Below, in pieces: positions 9,660 to 23,339 of a stretch of DNA of 64,000 nucleotides. The DNA comes from Mermis nigrescens (taxonomy: Eukaryota; Nematoda; Enoplea; Mermithida; Mermithidae). Positions within the stretch are counted from its first letter, which is position 1, and the number at the start of each line of letters is the position of its first letter. Both the position numbers and the translations under genes were made by a program. The DNA lies in contig JAVLUZ010000154.1 of the NCBI GenBank assembly GCA_036768485.1, positions 31,923,748-31,987,747 on the forward strand. The letters are read 5' to 3'. The notes below the pieces were generated by a model. The model was not told where the DNA came from and did not search any database. It saw only the letters and a list, made by a program, of their open reading frames with translations.

Positions 9660-12600
9660 ATGTACCTATTGATTTCTGAGCACTGGGCTGAGACCACGTT
9701 TTCTGGAATCAGCGGATTTGACTGCCCTTTAAATCGTAATAATCTCGATTTTGAACAATTTTTAGATATTTAAGTAAAGGTGATTTTTGATGATGGACAT
9801 ACCTACGATATTTTCATATTTGGTAAGTTAACATTTTGGAAATAAGTTTGTTTAGATTTTTTGCACAGAAATTTCAATAATTTTCTCATACGGTCAGGGT
9901 CGTGCTTAGGGTTTCAGTGGCCCGGGCGAAGCCGCTTTTAGTGGCCCTCGAAAGATCGCTTTGTATAAAGAAAAGGATTGTTACATGCGCTTATTACAAC
10001 TTTTTAATCGTAAATCATGCCCGCGCATCAAACATTTTAAATTTTTCCTTTATACAGGATTAAGAAATGGAGCGGTTTCATTTCACACTAATTTTTTCGG
10101 TTTTCTGAGCAGTAAGATTAGCCATCAATAAATTAAATTGTGTGTAGGATAAAAGATAAGATCCTTAGCTGAAATAATATCGGTTCATCAAAAATTTTTT
10201 ATTTCAAATGGAAATTGATTTCATTAGTGTTTTAAGAACTGTACAAAAATCCCCGGAAAAGTTTTCGTATTGCATCATTTTTCTATAGTGAAGGAAAGCC
10301 GTTAAAGCAGCCTTCATTTTGCCTCATTTTCCCAATAAAATTGCCCATTTTTCATTCTTGGGAGTCAGGCAGAACCCCCAGACCCCCAGTGCATGTCTGG
10401 CTATGGCTTAAAAATCGAAAACAAAAATTATTCGTGGGCCGTGAGGTTGGGGAAATCTGGATCCCAAATGAAAGTTTGAAATTTCTCGGAGAAAATAAGG
10501 CAAAAAAAAGGAAGGCTAAAAATGAATGAAAATAAAAAATTCTCCGCAAGTGTTTTGAGTAGACCAGAAACTGTGGATTACAAAATTACAGGTTTCACGC
10601 CATTTTAGCATTTTGTAAAAGTTTTTGAAGCCATTTGGCTCAAAAAACTCTCCATCTGGCCCACAGGACACTGACAAGCCATGGATGAGCACCTACGATT
10701 TAGCAATTTTAACAAATTAGAACACACGAATACATCGCGAAACACAATATGTAGGCGAATACACAAACATGTAGGTAATACCGACATTGCAAGCAGTAGA
10801 TACACATCCAACCTATAGGAAATTACCTAAAATGTGCAAAAGCGTTAGCTTAGGAGACAGTCTTACGTCAAACGAACAGCGAAACAAAAACGATAAATTA
10901 AAACTCATGCTATTAAAATAATAGCGAATGACACATCGGAACAAATGTAAGTGCAGCTGCACATGATTAATTTATCTATCTATTAACCTCCACTAATGAG
11001 ACGTGCAGCCATTGAGTTCGTTCCACCGAACCCAAGAACAAATTTATATAACAAAAACCCTTGCATTCATAAATCTAATTCAAGTCGAGATGAATGATGG
11101 TCGATGGATGAAACGGAGACAAACATTAAAGGGTAGGTACGTTTTAGCGACAAAACTGTAGTACAATACGGTGAAAGGGCCCGAAAAATAAGGAACCCAT
11201 ATCTTTTGGGCCAAGGGGCGGCCGCTTTATCCCCCTTGAATTTGCCTAGCAACAACATGTGAATTGGGGATGCATGTACATAGGTGCAATAGATAATTAG
11301 TAATACAAATAAAAGCGCAATTTCAGGTTTATATATGTAATGTACATATACCTACATGGTGACGCACGCACATATTTTTTCTAAATCGTTTTTTATAGCT
11401 ATAGTAATGCATTTTCGCTACTTTTCAGAATTTTGCATCATTTGCGTGCGACCTAACGTTATTGGTTTATATCAATTTCCTGCGCGTCGGTAGGATTTCG
11501 TATATTAGGCACGTACTTTTTGGACTTTGGCCCCTGTTTGGACATAAATTTACAACTATGTCGGACTAGTGCAGATTTTCTCGGTTTTTTGGCTTTTGTT
11601 CTCATCGGATAGTTCTTAATTAATCCGGCTATCAAGACCGTCGCGATTTCGCGCATAATCCCTAAAACGTTAATCAGATTAGGACTTGTTTACAATTTCC
11701 GCTAAAAAAACTGTAGGTACCTAGTTCCTATCTGATGGCCTCGTCTGTTTATATGGTTATTTTACGTTCCTTTTTTCCTTTTTCTTTTTTATGTAAGTTT
11801 TCTGTATATAATTCTGCCTACTTTTTCTGTTTCATCTAGACTTTGGCGCCTCATAAGACATGTAATCTCTCATAATATAATTTTTTACGTACACTTGTGC
11901 TATTCCACGCGTCCTTTTTGTTTCTTTCTTACTAATAGCATGCTACACTTCTATCTCTGTCTGTCTTTCTTTTTTATGGTTGTTGTTTTTCCTCTTTTCT
12001 TTTTATTTAGTATTTGCTTTTTAATTTATCTATTTATTTATTTACTTATTTATTTTTCTCCTCATTTTCTTTCATCTTTCTTGCTTCTTTCTCGCATCGA
12101 GGATTTCTTACTATTTTCTTTTCTCGTTACTTTCCTCATTGAGTTTTTCGGACGAGAGTAATACCTACATTGAGATGTACGAAGTATGAAAAGATTACAT
12201 TATTTTTGTGCATTACAGAACAACGTACCTACCTACTTTAGAAACGTAAAAACAAAACTATAGGACAAATCGTCGCTTACAATTTTTATCGAAATATCAA
12301 TGAAATAAAATACTTTTAAACGATCGTCGCATAATTAACGAACAGTACACAGGAAAATAAGATAATTATAATGCATATTTGGCAACTGATCGCGAAACAA
12401 CAAATTTGAAATGCGCGTAACCTCGCAGAACAAAACTTTTATGTTTTCTTTATAATCCGGTAAACTTTTTTGCTGTTTGTCTAAAAATTGCTGTAGCTAT
12501 AGAAAAACAAAATATGGAATGCATAGGGCACGTGGCCATGTCTTTAAGTAATCGACCAATTATTTAGTTATTTGTATTTCTTTTAGACATTTTCTGCAAA

Positions 12601-13280
12601 AATAAAATTTATCCAGCATTAATGCCGAAATACATCCTTGCTCCACTGACTCTTTCAACCCATATGCTGTATTTCGCTGTGAACATTGACGTATAAAAGT
12701 GCATATTTAGGCGCAATATGTAAACATTCCTCAGATGCATTCTTCAATTTGTACTAATAGCGCGCAAAATAAAAAAATCGCTTATTCTACGAGAAAAAAA
12801 TTTTTTAAAACGTATTATCTTATAGTTAGAAAGGCGTCATACTGAAGGACAAAGTCACCGTTAGAATGAATTTTCTCACTCAGACATAGGATTTAACTTC
12901 TTTCTCTTCGATTTGTATCATCCTGAGAGACTGATCAGCAGCAGCATAAAAGTGTACCATTGAAATCATGCTACTAATTTTTCGTTTTTTATATATTTTA
13001 AGCATTTGTACAAGCAGTTAGACGTAGGTACTATCTATGTATGTACGAATCTATCGTTGGCAAAGAGGATGAATTAGGAAAAATCTGCAGATTACAAAAT
13101 CCGGTCAAAAAATGTAAGTTATGCAGATAGCAACCTGTGTAGGCATATGTAAATTTCTTACTAGTTATGTCTTTTCATTGCTCGTACTTTCAAAATTCTA
13201 GTGTAATAAAACTGTAAATTATAGTTCTGCGTTTAATACCATCTGCTCTTTATTTCATGGGAGTTGTCTTATTTTTATAT
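9660..13280. other. AT-rich stretch without a supported gene
   Basis: Contains a MITE-like end at about 9894 (CAGGGTCGTGCTTAGGG), pyrimidine-rich tracts at 11770-12140 and scattered TACCTAC words. Short open frames (for example 10341-10529 and 11895-12161) have low-complexity translations with no recognisable domain. Confidence 0.4.
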
Positions 13281-13689
13281 TACACTAGCAAATGGGGCGC
13301 TTCGCTGCCCCATCTGCTAGAGTGTTTGTAAACAAATAATATCTTAACCAGTAATTAGTATAAAAAATTGAATGACTCTGCAATGGATCGGCGAGCGGTT
13401 TTTATATTTTTGTCTGTGACACGAAGCCTTATATATTCTGTTTCATATTATTTTATGCGTACATAGATTTTATTATTTTTTCGAATTATAATAGCTGAGC
13501 TGAGCTGCCCGGCGTTGCCCGGGCTGAACTTAGGCCTGATAACTGTATGGGATTGAGATGTCTCTTGTATTTTTTTATTTTTCGGGACTTTTGATGTTTT
13601 TGTATATTTTTTAAAAAAATTGTTGGTAAAAACCATATTGTATTTTTTAAATTTTTTAAAACTGTCTTTTATCAACCATTTCTTTGATT

Positions 13690-14290
13690 AAATCCATATT
13701 TTTGACGTTATAGAATGGTTCTGAGAATTCTTTATCCTAAATCATATTTTTGATGTTCTGGGATGTTCTGGAAATTATACCATTAGATGGTTTGGGATGT
13801 TTAAAAATTTTGTTTGATCATAACCATATTTTTAACGTTTTGGAATATTAAAAAGCGTTTCTGGTCCAAAACCATACTTTTGATGTTTTTGAAGGTTTAA
13901 AAATTTTTTTTGGTCAAAACCATATTTTTGATGTTTTAGGGTGTTTAGAAAATTTTTTTGGTCAAAACGATTTTTTTGATGTTTTGGGATGTTTAAAGAT
14001 TTTTTGGTGCACACCATATTTTTGATGTTTTGGGACACCTCTTTACAGCACAGGATATGTTAAAGCACTATTACATTATCGACACATCCATGCTTTGAAG
14101 CACTTTTGATGTTCTGGGATGTTCTGGAAATTTGTTTAATCAAACCCATATTTTTGATGTTTTGGGATGTTTTGGAAAATTTTTTTCGTCAAACCATATT
14201 TTCGATGTTTTAGGATGTTTTGGAAAATTTTTTTGGTCAAACCATATTTTTGATGTTTTAAGAATTTTTTGTTTCTTGTAGCGAAGGGTG
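13690..14290. repeat. Minisatellite, period about 50 bp
   Basis: Around ten degenerate units with CATATTTTTGATGTTTTGGG, GATGTTT.AAAATTTTTT and GGTCAAAACC. Spacing between TTTTGATGTT cores is about 46-52 bp. Minus-strand frames through it give peptides repeating KHQKYGFDQK and are probably not genes. Confidence 0.8.
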
Positions 14291-14865
14291 TCATATATCA
14301 CGTGATATCTCATATCACTCATATGTTATAGCTGATGGTATCATCTATCTTATAACACTGCATGTTATGGCACAGACAGGGTATCTATATCACACCTATC
14401 TTATAGCATTGCCTATCTCGTAGCACAGGGTATCTTATATCCCATCCTATCTTATAGCATTGCGTATCTTGCAGCTCGGGGTATCTTATATCACTTCCTA
14501 TCTTATAGCATTGCCTATCTTGTAGCACGGGGTATATTTTATCACGTTCTATCTTATAGCATTACCTATCTTGTAGCACGGGGTATCTTATATCACGTCA
14601 CATCTTATAGTATTGCCTATCCAGTAGCACAGGGTATCTTATATCCCATCCTATCTTATAGCATTGCCTATCTTGTAGCACGGGGCATCTTGTATCACGT
14701 CCTATCTTATAGCATTACCTATCTTGTAGCACGGGTGTCTTTTATCACGTCCTATCTTATAGCATTGCCTATCCTGTAGCACAGGTATCTATCACATCCT
14801 ATTGTATAGCATTGCTTATCTTGTAGCACACGGTATCTTATTTCATGTCCTATCTTATAGCCAGG
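14290..14865. repeat. Minisatellite, period about 51 bp
   Basis: About eleven units built from ATCTTATAGCATTGCCTATC, TTGTAGCACGGGGTATCTTA and TATCACGTCCT. Less diverged than the array to its left. Confidence 0.85.
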
Positions 14866-16426
14866 CATGTAGCTGTGGGGGACTGGGGGGGTCCGGACCC
14901 GCCCGAAATTCAGAAAAAACCATAACCCGAAAATAGTGTAAACCGAGTTTTGCTCCTTTTTTAAAATTTTGCGAAAAATCGGCCATGTCCCAAAAAATGC
15001 TATGCTTAAGCATAGGGCTGCCTCCCGCTCCACCCCTGTATAGGGTGACTGGGTGGTGTTGATCAAATTTTAATGTCGCTACGGATCCTTCCCCCGGTAG
15101 GTCGACCTCGGGTCAAACCGTCAGCCCACCAACTATTATGGAGCCGGAGCCAACCCCAAACAAACAGACATACAGACAAACAAACTTTCACAATTCACAT
15201 TTATTGCTCGATGGAATAAAAATTACAGTACATATTGTTTATGGTCATTTGCGAATTGTGCATAGAAGGATCAAGATTTATAGTACCTACCTACATATAT
15301 AATTCAATTATTATTTTATGTGCATTTTGTGAGTGCTATCCATTAAGCAACGACTCATTCCATTTTGCTCTGTCTTCTTTTGCCTCGTTCTTCCGTTTAT
15401 GAGGCAACTCAACGGCAAAACTGCGTACAATGTTCAACTTTGCCCTCATTGTAAACAAATGCAAAAAGTTGCATATTAAATTAGCCGCTAGAAGCAAAAA
15501 CATTTGGATTTGTATTTTCGAAAGCCGCATGTTTGCTGCTTTCGATTGCTTCGCATTAAATTTAACGCGCGCTGGTTTACAAGGTCAAAAATTTTGACTT
15601 GGTGCAAGCTCTTTTTCAGTGATTAATCATGTTTATAAGTACCCGTACGTGATTTCCTTTTAGCCCGTCTCATACACGTTTTATGATGCCAGATCGTATA
15701 TTTAAAGTAGCGAATATGGAATCAGCGGTCCCAGAAACCACAGGGGCCAAATTTTGGAAGCAACAGTCAATCTGTGCTTCAGCAAAAAGACAAAAACCTA
15801 AATTTTACGCTATGCATAGGGTACCTTTGGGCTCCCGTATCTCAGAGAACCAATCCGTGAATTTTCTTCAAATTCTACAGTAAGGTCAGTCATAAGATAT
15901 CCAATAATTGGTCAAAACTTTAAAAAAATTTATCCGCTGCGATTTGAGATATTTGATAAAATACACTTGTAAATCACGTTTTTCTTACGGCATCACATCA
16001 GTTTACACTGTAGTGTAAAGTGGTTTACATCAGTCGATAGCGCATAAAAAGTTGATCTAGGGTGGCTTTAAAATTTTACCCTGCGGCAATTGCATAAGCG
16101 GCTAGAGCTACCAAAACCTTTTACATAAATCCGTAGTTTCCGGGTTTCAAGAGTCCGATCGAGCCATTTTAATCAAAAAATCGTAATTAGCGCCCGAAAA
16201 TACCCATTGAGTGAAAATATAAGTATCACAAAATTATCCAGTAAAAACTTTTTTGCCTCACAGACACACACACACTTACACACAACTCGAAATTAATATT
16301 ATAGATTCTCGTCAGATTATAACGGCATTTCGATTTGTAAACCAGATATAGCTTTATCACTTCATTTTTGAAAATTCTAGTGATATAAAATATAAGGAAT
16401 TAGTTCCGACCAGACATGAACGTGGG

Positions 16427-16797
16427 CAGGGCCGTATTTACGAGGAAGTGGTCGCTCCCCTCCCTTGACCTAAAAGAAATTTGTGCACAGAAAGATGAGA
16501 AAATTGCATTTGTTTGCCCGGAAATTGCCAAATTTTTGGCGCGTGGCTCCGTACGTGAAGTATTTTCTATGGTTTTGCCTCAAGCGCGACCGAAAAATTT
16601 TCACTTTTTCGAGCTATTTTAAGAAGTAAAGAAAATTTTTTTCGAAAAATCGAATTTTATTAGCTTAACGAAGAGCATGTTGAATAAACGTCGTAAAAGC
16701 GGTTTTTACGAGCTATCCCTACGAAATTTCCGAGATATTAGCCGATTAACATTGGGCCGTATCCCCCTTTCATGGCCGGATCCTGAATACGGGCCTG
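16427..16797. mobile_element. hAT-like MITE, CAGGGCCGTATTTA family
   Basis: Ends CAGGGCCGTATTTACG and CTGAATACGGGCCTG are inverted repeats. 8-bp duplication AACGTGGG / GACGTGGG (one mismatch) at 16419-16426 and 16798-16805. The interior has CTCAAGCGCGACC and GAAATTTCCGAGATATT, shared with 41004-41210 and 59899-60273. No coding capacity. Confidence 0.82.
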
Positions 16798-17141
16798 GAC
16801 GTGGGAAGGGATTTGAACTCCCAAGAATCAATTAGACATCAGGATTCATTTTTTGGACGATTTTTCAGATTTTGCCGCATCAGATTTCCCAGAAATCGGT
16901 TGCTAGCTTTGTTTGGTTGCGATGCGACTTTCATAAAACCTCAGGAGTAAATTAATAGTAGCGACCAAATTTTTTAAGCCTATTTTATTTAAATCGGGTA
17001 GTAATAATTTTTTTCTGATTTTAGCTACTATTATGCAGGAAAATAGTTTTATTTTTTGAAAGTGAGGCTATGACAGATTAAAAAATAAAAAAATTGTTTT
17101 AAATGTATTGTTTTTAAATTGGTGGCACTACGCACTTTTAT

Positions 17142-17371
17142 TATAGTCTGTTTCATTTAGCTTAGGTTCTGTAAAAACTTAAAGTGACTACAAACGTGTT
17201 TTAAACTTGTGCGTTAAATATGATATTCTGCAGTACCTATATCGAGTCATACGGAGACGTACGCCATTCTTGAGCAGCACCACTGCATCAAAATTTTAAA
17301 CCACTCTTGTAGCCTGATCCTTGCTGGAAAATTTAAATGAAAACCGCAAAGTTAAATGAAACAGCCTATAG
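17142..17371. mobile_element. MITE of about 230 bp, TATAGTCTGTTTCATTTA ends
   Basis: Terminal inverted repeats TATAGTCTGTTTCATTTA and TAAATGAAACAGCCTATAG. Related copies at 17933-18156 and 18178-18409 share CGTACGCC- and AGTGACTACAA-like interior words. Confidence 0.75.
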
Positions 17372-17932
17372 TAAAAGCGAAATGATTCCGGTAGCGCTCA
17401 CAGCCTACAGGCAGCCAGGACCAAGAAATATCTCATTTTCAAAAAAGAGGATTCAAATGGGGTGCCATGGCTGTTAATACTGACAGCTTATGTGACTAAC
17501 AGCATTCAGTCAGAATTAAACTACAAAAACTTTCAAGCGATTATTCGACGAGAGCCAATGTTTGGAATTCGCTTGTGTATCTATGTAAAATGCTGATTTG
17601 CTGCCTTTGATAGAAAGCATTTGAAGCTGCCTTCGATATTATTCAAAAAAGTGCAATTTTGAAAAATATCGAAAGTTACATATTTGCTTTTATTCTATAA
17701 GATACTATGTAGTTTTCATATTTGACAGTACTATCTGCCAAGCTTTGTTTTATACTTTTTCAGAGATTACTGTGGCTTGCTAATGTGCGATGCATTTTTC
17801 GTTTTCTCGATATTAGCCCTTTATGTAGTTACGATAAAAAAATTACCTTAGTACGAGCAGTTTGACACATTTCGAGATCTAATTCTACTCTTTTTATGTT
17901 TTATTCTTTTACAACAGGTATTTACAAAATAC

Positions 17933-18156
17933 CTATAGTGTCTGTTTCATTTAACTTTGCGGTTTTCTTTTAAATTTTTCCGAAAGAATCGGGCCACAAA
18001 AGTGGTTTAAACGTTTGATGCAATAATGCGGCTTATCAGTGGCATACGTCTCCAAGTGACTCGACATACTGTAGAATATCATATTTATCGTACCAGTATA
18101 AACCACTTTTGTACTCACTTTAAAGTTTTTAAAACCTCTAAATGAAACAGACTATA
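17933..18156. mobile_element. MITE of about 230 bp, TATAGTCTGTTTCATTTA ends
   Basis: Begins CTATAGTGTCTGTTTCATTT and ends CTAAATGAAACAGACTATA. Same family as 17142-17371. Confidence 0.75.
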
Positions 18157-18177
18157 CATATACATAACGTACCTATG

Positions 18178-18409
18178 TATAATCTGTTTTATTCAACTTT
18201 GTGGCTTTCTTCTATTTTAATCCGCATGAATCAGGCTAAAAAAGTGGTGTAAAGTTTCGATGCAGTAATGCGGTTTGGCAATAGCAAGCGTCACACCTTA
18301 ACTCGATACATGTACTGTAATATATCACAACTATGCTGCAAGTTTAAACTACTATTGTAATCACTTTAAATTTTTTCAGAAACCTCAAAGCTAAATGAAA
18401 CGGACTATA
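18178..18409. mobile_element. MITE of about 230 bp, TATAGTCTGTTTCATTTA ends
   Basis: Begins TATAATCTGTTTTATTCAAC and ends CTAAATGAAACGGACTATA. The third, somewhat diverged copy in the 1.3-kb cluster. Confidence 0.72.
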
Positions 18410-18721
18410 CATACTGCTGCAGAGTTGATGCATTCATTGTACGAGTATGTGTAGATTATCTATAGTCTGTTTCCCGAGAGCTTTTTCAGTAAATGTTTTC
18501 GGAGGCTACAGTCACCCCTTCTTTCTTTTTTACTGTAGGTCGTTAGATATCACTGTAGCTACGTAGCAAAGAAGGGTTTTTCGATTAAATTTTTTGGGGC
18601 ATAATTTATTCTCGTCTTCCGGCAGATCATTCAGCTTACAGATGAATATCGTGCATTCAGCTTATCATAAGTTCGCCACTTTAAACACAATCGACTAAGA
18701 TTTTAAGGAGCGCTACGAACT

Positions 18722-18795
18722 CCCGCATAGCTAATTGGCAAAACGTATGTATGCTTGTCGTCGGAGCAACCCGGGTGCGATTCCAGTCACTAGCT
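18722..18795 (+). ncRNA. tRNA-like segment inside a MITE, second copy
   Basis: GCATAGCTAATTGGCAAAACG (A-box-like), GTCGTCGGAGCAA and GGGTGCGATTCC (B-box-like) appear in the same order as at 8213 and, on the minus strand, 37020. Probably a tRNA-derived relic. Confidence 0.45.
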
Positions 18796-18902
18796 TTTTT
18801 ATTTAGCGCACTTACTGTAGTATTTCCTAGCACTGATTAATGCCTCTAAATTAAATTTCTATGATTGGATGAGTGCATTAAAAATGGAAGAATACCAGTC
18901 AC

Positions 18903-19134
18903 CAAATCTAAGCGTGGGGGGGTTTAGAAAAGTATGCACCCCCCCCCGAGAAAACCAAAATACCCCGAGAATTTAATTTTTGAAATTTTTTTTGTTTTTC
19001 TTGCAATTTTTTATGCCAATATAGTACTCGATGAAAAACGTTGAAAAATGGTGTTTTTTCGCCATACCACCATTTTTAAGGCTATTTTTTGACTTCAACC
19101 CCTCCCCCCAGAATTTTGGTGCCGCCCACCTATG
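18903..19134 (-). mobile_element. hAT-like MITE, CATACGTGGGCAGC family, diverged
   Basis: Reverse copy from CAAATCTAAGCGTGGGG to GCCGCCCACCTATG. Candidate 8-bp duplication CCAGTCAC / CCAGCCGT at 18895-18902 and 19135-19142 (six of eight match). Confidence 0.7.
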
Positions 19135-19989
19135 CCAGCCGTTCGCCCATTGAGCTGATATGCCTAATTACAGTAAATCATCTTGTTTCGCTTACTGTGG
19201 CCCTTAGAAAAATTTACTAAAAAGCTCTCGAATAAATGAAACAGACTATAGTGCTGTAACGCCAAAAAGTGCTATAACGATGGGTACTGCTCAAAAGTGC
19301 CCTAACGAGACGTTCGATACCATATGGATTTGGCTTAATGAGTAGGTAGAAATAAAGAACGAATCAGGTGTAGGGCTTATTCACACATGCACACTGGGAG
19401 TATGTGGGGCGGGTTTTCCCAGTACCATGACTTTTGGAAGGCTGAAGTTCGAATCGACGCGAATAAGAATTTGAAAGTCCACATTAATAACCAGCGGCAT
19501 AATTTGTAATAATGCTTAGCTATGCATCACCCACAATACGCTGGACAGATTATATTAATTGGTTTGCTTGATCTATAATTTTGCCACAAATTTTGGACGT
19601 CCACTTCATTTCATATTTCATGTTATGTACAAAAACTAGTTTGATTTCTCAGTCGATAAAATACGTAAAAGACAAAAACAACATATGTAGGTTAATTAAT
19701 TGATTTTTTTAAAATAAGACTTAAAAATTTTAATTGAAATTGAAGGAGTGGCGATAAAACTAAGCTTTTGGTGCTGCTCCCAAATAACAAATTGAGTTAA
19801 ACCCAAAGCTTCATAAAAGCGTCAATTTAAAGACACTTTCGCCTTTTTAATTTTCATTTTCTTTAGCGTATTCATTTTGATCATAATTTTTCTCATCCAT
19901 TTTTATCTTATTTTTAAGCCTTCTAGGAATGTTCTCTAGAAAAATCATTATTTAACATAAATAGCTTATGGTCGTTTGATCTTCATTTT

Positions 19990-20640
19990 CCGTCATCATT
20001 TATATGTTGATTTTTTTGTTTACACTCAGTACCGAGTCAGCAATGAGTGTGTAAAGTGTAAATCGAAAAATCAAATAATTTGCGGAGGGCCAATTTTTTT
20101 AAATGTTGCCCCTGCGTTGTAGATTACGAATCTGACCTTAAAATTCCTTTACTTTTAATGGTTGTTACACAAAAGTGTAAAGTATACGCGCTTTTTACTC
20201 TTTGCATGTCCTTCAGCTTATATAACTTAATTTTGGTTTCTGTGCAGTCCAATTGGTTTTATAATGTAGAGGGTTACAAATTCTCAAAAGCAAAAATTTT
20301 TTCCTTTCAACTCAATATTTCTTGATCTGCGATCGTTTTAGTGTAAAAGGTTCAAGACGAAAAAATAAATTTCTTTAGCTACTTCGCTAAGTAGGCGGAA
20401 CATGCTGATTATGCTTAAAATATGCCCTGACCTGAGCATTACACATCCTAGTTTATTTTGTACACCCAATATTGCGTTATTAGCGCAAGTGTAAAGTTTA
20501 CACTGAGAAGCACTTTTCCGCTCAGAGCATTGGGTATTATCATTCTTTTTTAAAAACCATCTCCTTAACGTCAGAATAACAAATCTGACCTTTAAACTTT
20601 CCTACAGCTGGAGGTTGTTGAGCTGTGAAGAGGTGAAGTT
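19990..20640 (-). repeat. 172-bp-type degenerate satellite, reverse orientation
   Basis: Has GTGTAAAGTGTAAA and GATTACGAATCTGACC words, the reverse complement of the units in the arrays at 23340-24900 and 46390-48850. Confidence 0.55.
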
Positions 20641-21434
20641 TGAAGTATGCACATGTTTGCTAATGTACTGCATATGTTTTGATCAGTATTTTATTTCAAA
20701 GATTTTTGACTCATCTCTAATCATTTTTATTCACAAACATGCACTGTTTTGAAGGTTCATGAAATGAGAAACATTTTCCAAAATAGGACCTGCAAATTAT
20801 ATCTTATAATAATAATAATTCTTAGGCGCTGTCTTTATCAAACCGATTCAAATACATGAAAATTTATGTCTGTCAATTTTTGGAATGTATGCGGCTCAAA
20901 AATTTTCTTAAATTGTTTGCATTTGCTTTATGTTATCTTGCTCGACTACTATTTTTTGTTGCTTTCTCGTGCATTGTTCACTTGCACGCGATTTTTGGCG
21001 GCCGACACATCATTGAGTTGGTTTACACACTAATGTGTTTGTTGCCCCATGCCTGGCTTTCGCTTGCTGATTCTGTCGATGCAGGATTTTACTTTAATTA
21101 GGTTAATAACGTCATTGGCGTAAATTTTAATTCAATAAATTCTCTGACTACCGTTGTAATCTTTAATTCAATGTTAACACTTGATATTGAAGCTATAAAC
21201 TGTTGAAGAAAAAGTAAAAACTATCGCTGTTAATCTTTGCTTATGCAAGCTCAGGATTTAACTTTCCTCGAGCATTTCTGGTTTGAAATACGTTATGAAC
21301 ATATTTGCGCTTATTTTTAAATCGATCCAATGGGCACTTTTACGTAGGTTTCTTCCTCTGATTAAGCTTGGTTAGATTGCCTTTTCAGAACGCAGTGTTT
21401 AAGAACAAAATCATGCTAAGAGGAAGTAGAATAC

Positions 21435-21973
21435 TAGCAAGAAAAAATGCTCCGATGGAGCAAAAAAGGTGAATATACTTGGATTTCTTTATTCTTAAGG
21501 ATGTAAACGGAGGGGACTAGGAAAAATTTCTCTATACGCGCAAAAGCCGTAAGAATGTGCTAAATAGTTAGACTTCCTCTAAACAACGCAAAAATCGAAG
21601 TATATTCTGTGACCTGTGAAAAATCAAGGTTTAGTTACAAAACATTTTTCACTGTTTCGCAGAGAACAATTGAAAAGCTTTCGTGTTTGTTAAACAGTCG
21701 ATTTATAATTTATTTCACGAAAACTTACCTGAGATTATATGAGTAAACTTTACATCTCCAGGCCAACTCAATTGAGTCTACAGAAACAGGCATAAGCCGC
21801 AGAATGTACTTCGATTTTTGCGTTGTTTAGAGGAAGTCTAACTGTTTAGCACATTCTTACGGCTTTTGCGCGTATATGGAAATTTTCCTAGTCCCCTTCT
21901 TTTACATCTTCAAGAATAAAGAAATCCAAGTATATTCACCTTTTTTGCTCTATCGGAGCATTGTTTCTTGCTA
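21435..21973. mobile_element. Foldback/TIR element, TAGCAAGAAAAATGCTCCGA family
   Basis: Arms of about 175 bp: TAGCAAGAAAAAATGCTCCG at the left end and its complement at the right, with shared CTTCCTCTAAACAACGCAAA and GGACTAGGAAAAAT words. The flanks TAGAATAC / GTGAATGC match at five of eight positions, so the target duplication is uncertain. No transposase. Confidence 0.75.
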
Positions 21974-22320
21974 GTGAATGCTCTTTATGACATGCTCGTA
22001 TGGTTTGACGAATTAAACGAATCAGAACATTTTATGGCCATTTCAATACCTTTTGCGCCTTTGATGGATTTCGTTATTTACTTTGAGCCAGACGTTGCTA
22101 TGACTGGTGGAAACGAAAAGAATTCAATCGGATTGCTTTCTGGCTTCTATGGATATTGATGGATGTTTGCTATCAATGCAAAAAAACAGGTATACGTAAG
22201 TAAATTTATTGGGTGTTGATTCTATATTCTTAATCATTCGCTGTTACAGAGGCTTACAGTGAAATTTCTATTAAGAGCATTGGTACCGGACATGCATCAT
22301 TGTCTGTCTATTTTCAAGGC

Positions 22321-23126
22321 TAGCACAGAAAAATGCTTCGATAGAACAAAAACGACGAATTGGGATTACGCTTTATTAAGGATGCAAAAGGGGGACTAGG
22401 AAAAATCTACCTATGTATAAATCAGACTTTCTCTAAGCAACACAAAAAATCGAAGTATATTCTGCGGCTTCTGAAAAAGTGTAACTAACCTTTCAAAAAT
22501 TTTCAATGCTTCACATAAGAGTGTATAAATATAATCTAAAATGTTTACTTTTTGTAAATTGCTTGCAAGTTGCAACGTTGACTTGCTTCAGATCGTGATT
22601 GATAGAAAACTAACTGCAATCGAATTTAAAAATGTTTTTATTTTATTATCATGAGCTTTATAGCAAGCAAACCTGGCGTCAATTGATTAGTGCATGCAAT
22701 CGTTTTGAGCATGCAAGTGTGCCTATGTACATTCAGTCTGTTTTATGTAAGCTTACGCGTTTCCTGTTGCTTTAAACCAACAATTTATTTGATTGTCTTG
22801 AATGCATCGATGTTTGCCGTTTCATTCAATTGGCTTGAAAAGTCGCTCCTAGTTCACTCCATCTAATTTCCCATTAGCTAGTGCATAGCTAACTTGTTGC
22901 TTTTTCAATCGTTTTTTGGTTCAATAGTTTATTTCAATCCGCAGGCCGCAGAATATACTTCGATTTTTTTGCGTTGCTTTGAGAAAGTCTGATTTTTACT
23001 AGATTTTGTGACTTTAGGCATATACATAGGTAGATTTTTCCTACTCCCCTCGTTTTACATCGTTAATAAACCACAATCTTACGTATATTAATGTTTTTTG
23101 TTCCATTGGAGCATTTTTCTTTGCTA
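22321..23126. mobile_element. Foldback/TIR element, TAGCAAGAAAAATGCTCCGA family
   Basis: Starts TAGCACAGAAAAATGCTTCG and ends TTTTTCTTTGCTA. The central 450 bp matches the centre of 43570-44352, and the right flank (23127-23240) also matches 44353-44462, so the shared unit is larger than the element. Confidence 0.72.
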
Positions 23127-23339
23127 GTACCATACTTTTAATTAGCATGAGCTGTGTAAATCAGTCAGCAAACACATAGGATTACATGCCAAAACAATGA
23201 CAGCAGTCCAAGAACGCGGGAAACAATATTGTTCTGATTATCATAAGCATTATCTTTTTTAAAGAAGAAGACAGACTTACCTTATTTAAACAGACTGATT
23301 CTTTTCAGCATAAACTCTACGCAACTACATGGTGTGAAG

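Larger units (their letters stand above)
13281..15210. repeat. Retroelement-like repeat enclosing two minisatellites
   Basis: Starts with a hairpin-prone AAATGGGGCGCTTCGCTGCC word. It then has CTGCCCGGCGTTGCCCGGGC at about 13503 and ends with CAGACATACAGACAAACAAA and CTTTCACAATTCACATTTAT. This order resembles the 3' ends of short non-LTR retroelement families common in insect genomes. The middle is filled by the arrays 13690-14290 and 14290-14865. The family assignment is an inference. Confidence 0.45.
18460..19251. mobile_element. TIR element carrying a tRNA-like segment, second copy
   Basis: Ends CTATAGTCTGTTTCCCGAGA and TCGAATAAATGAAACAGACT. Matches 7939-8656 through most of its length, including the tRNA-like segment (18722-18795), and carries a nested hAT-like MITE at 18903-19134. 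Confidence 0.78.

Noticed and set aside
13448..14322. Lys-rich repetitive minus-strand frames (KHQKYGFDQK type)
   Set aside because: They follow the minisatellite period of about 50 bp, are broken by stops between units and have no domain.
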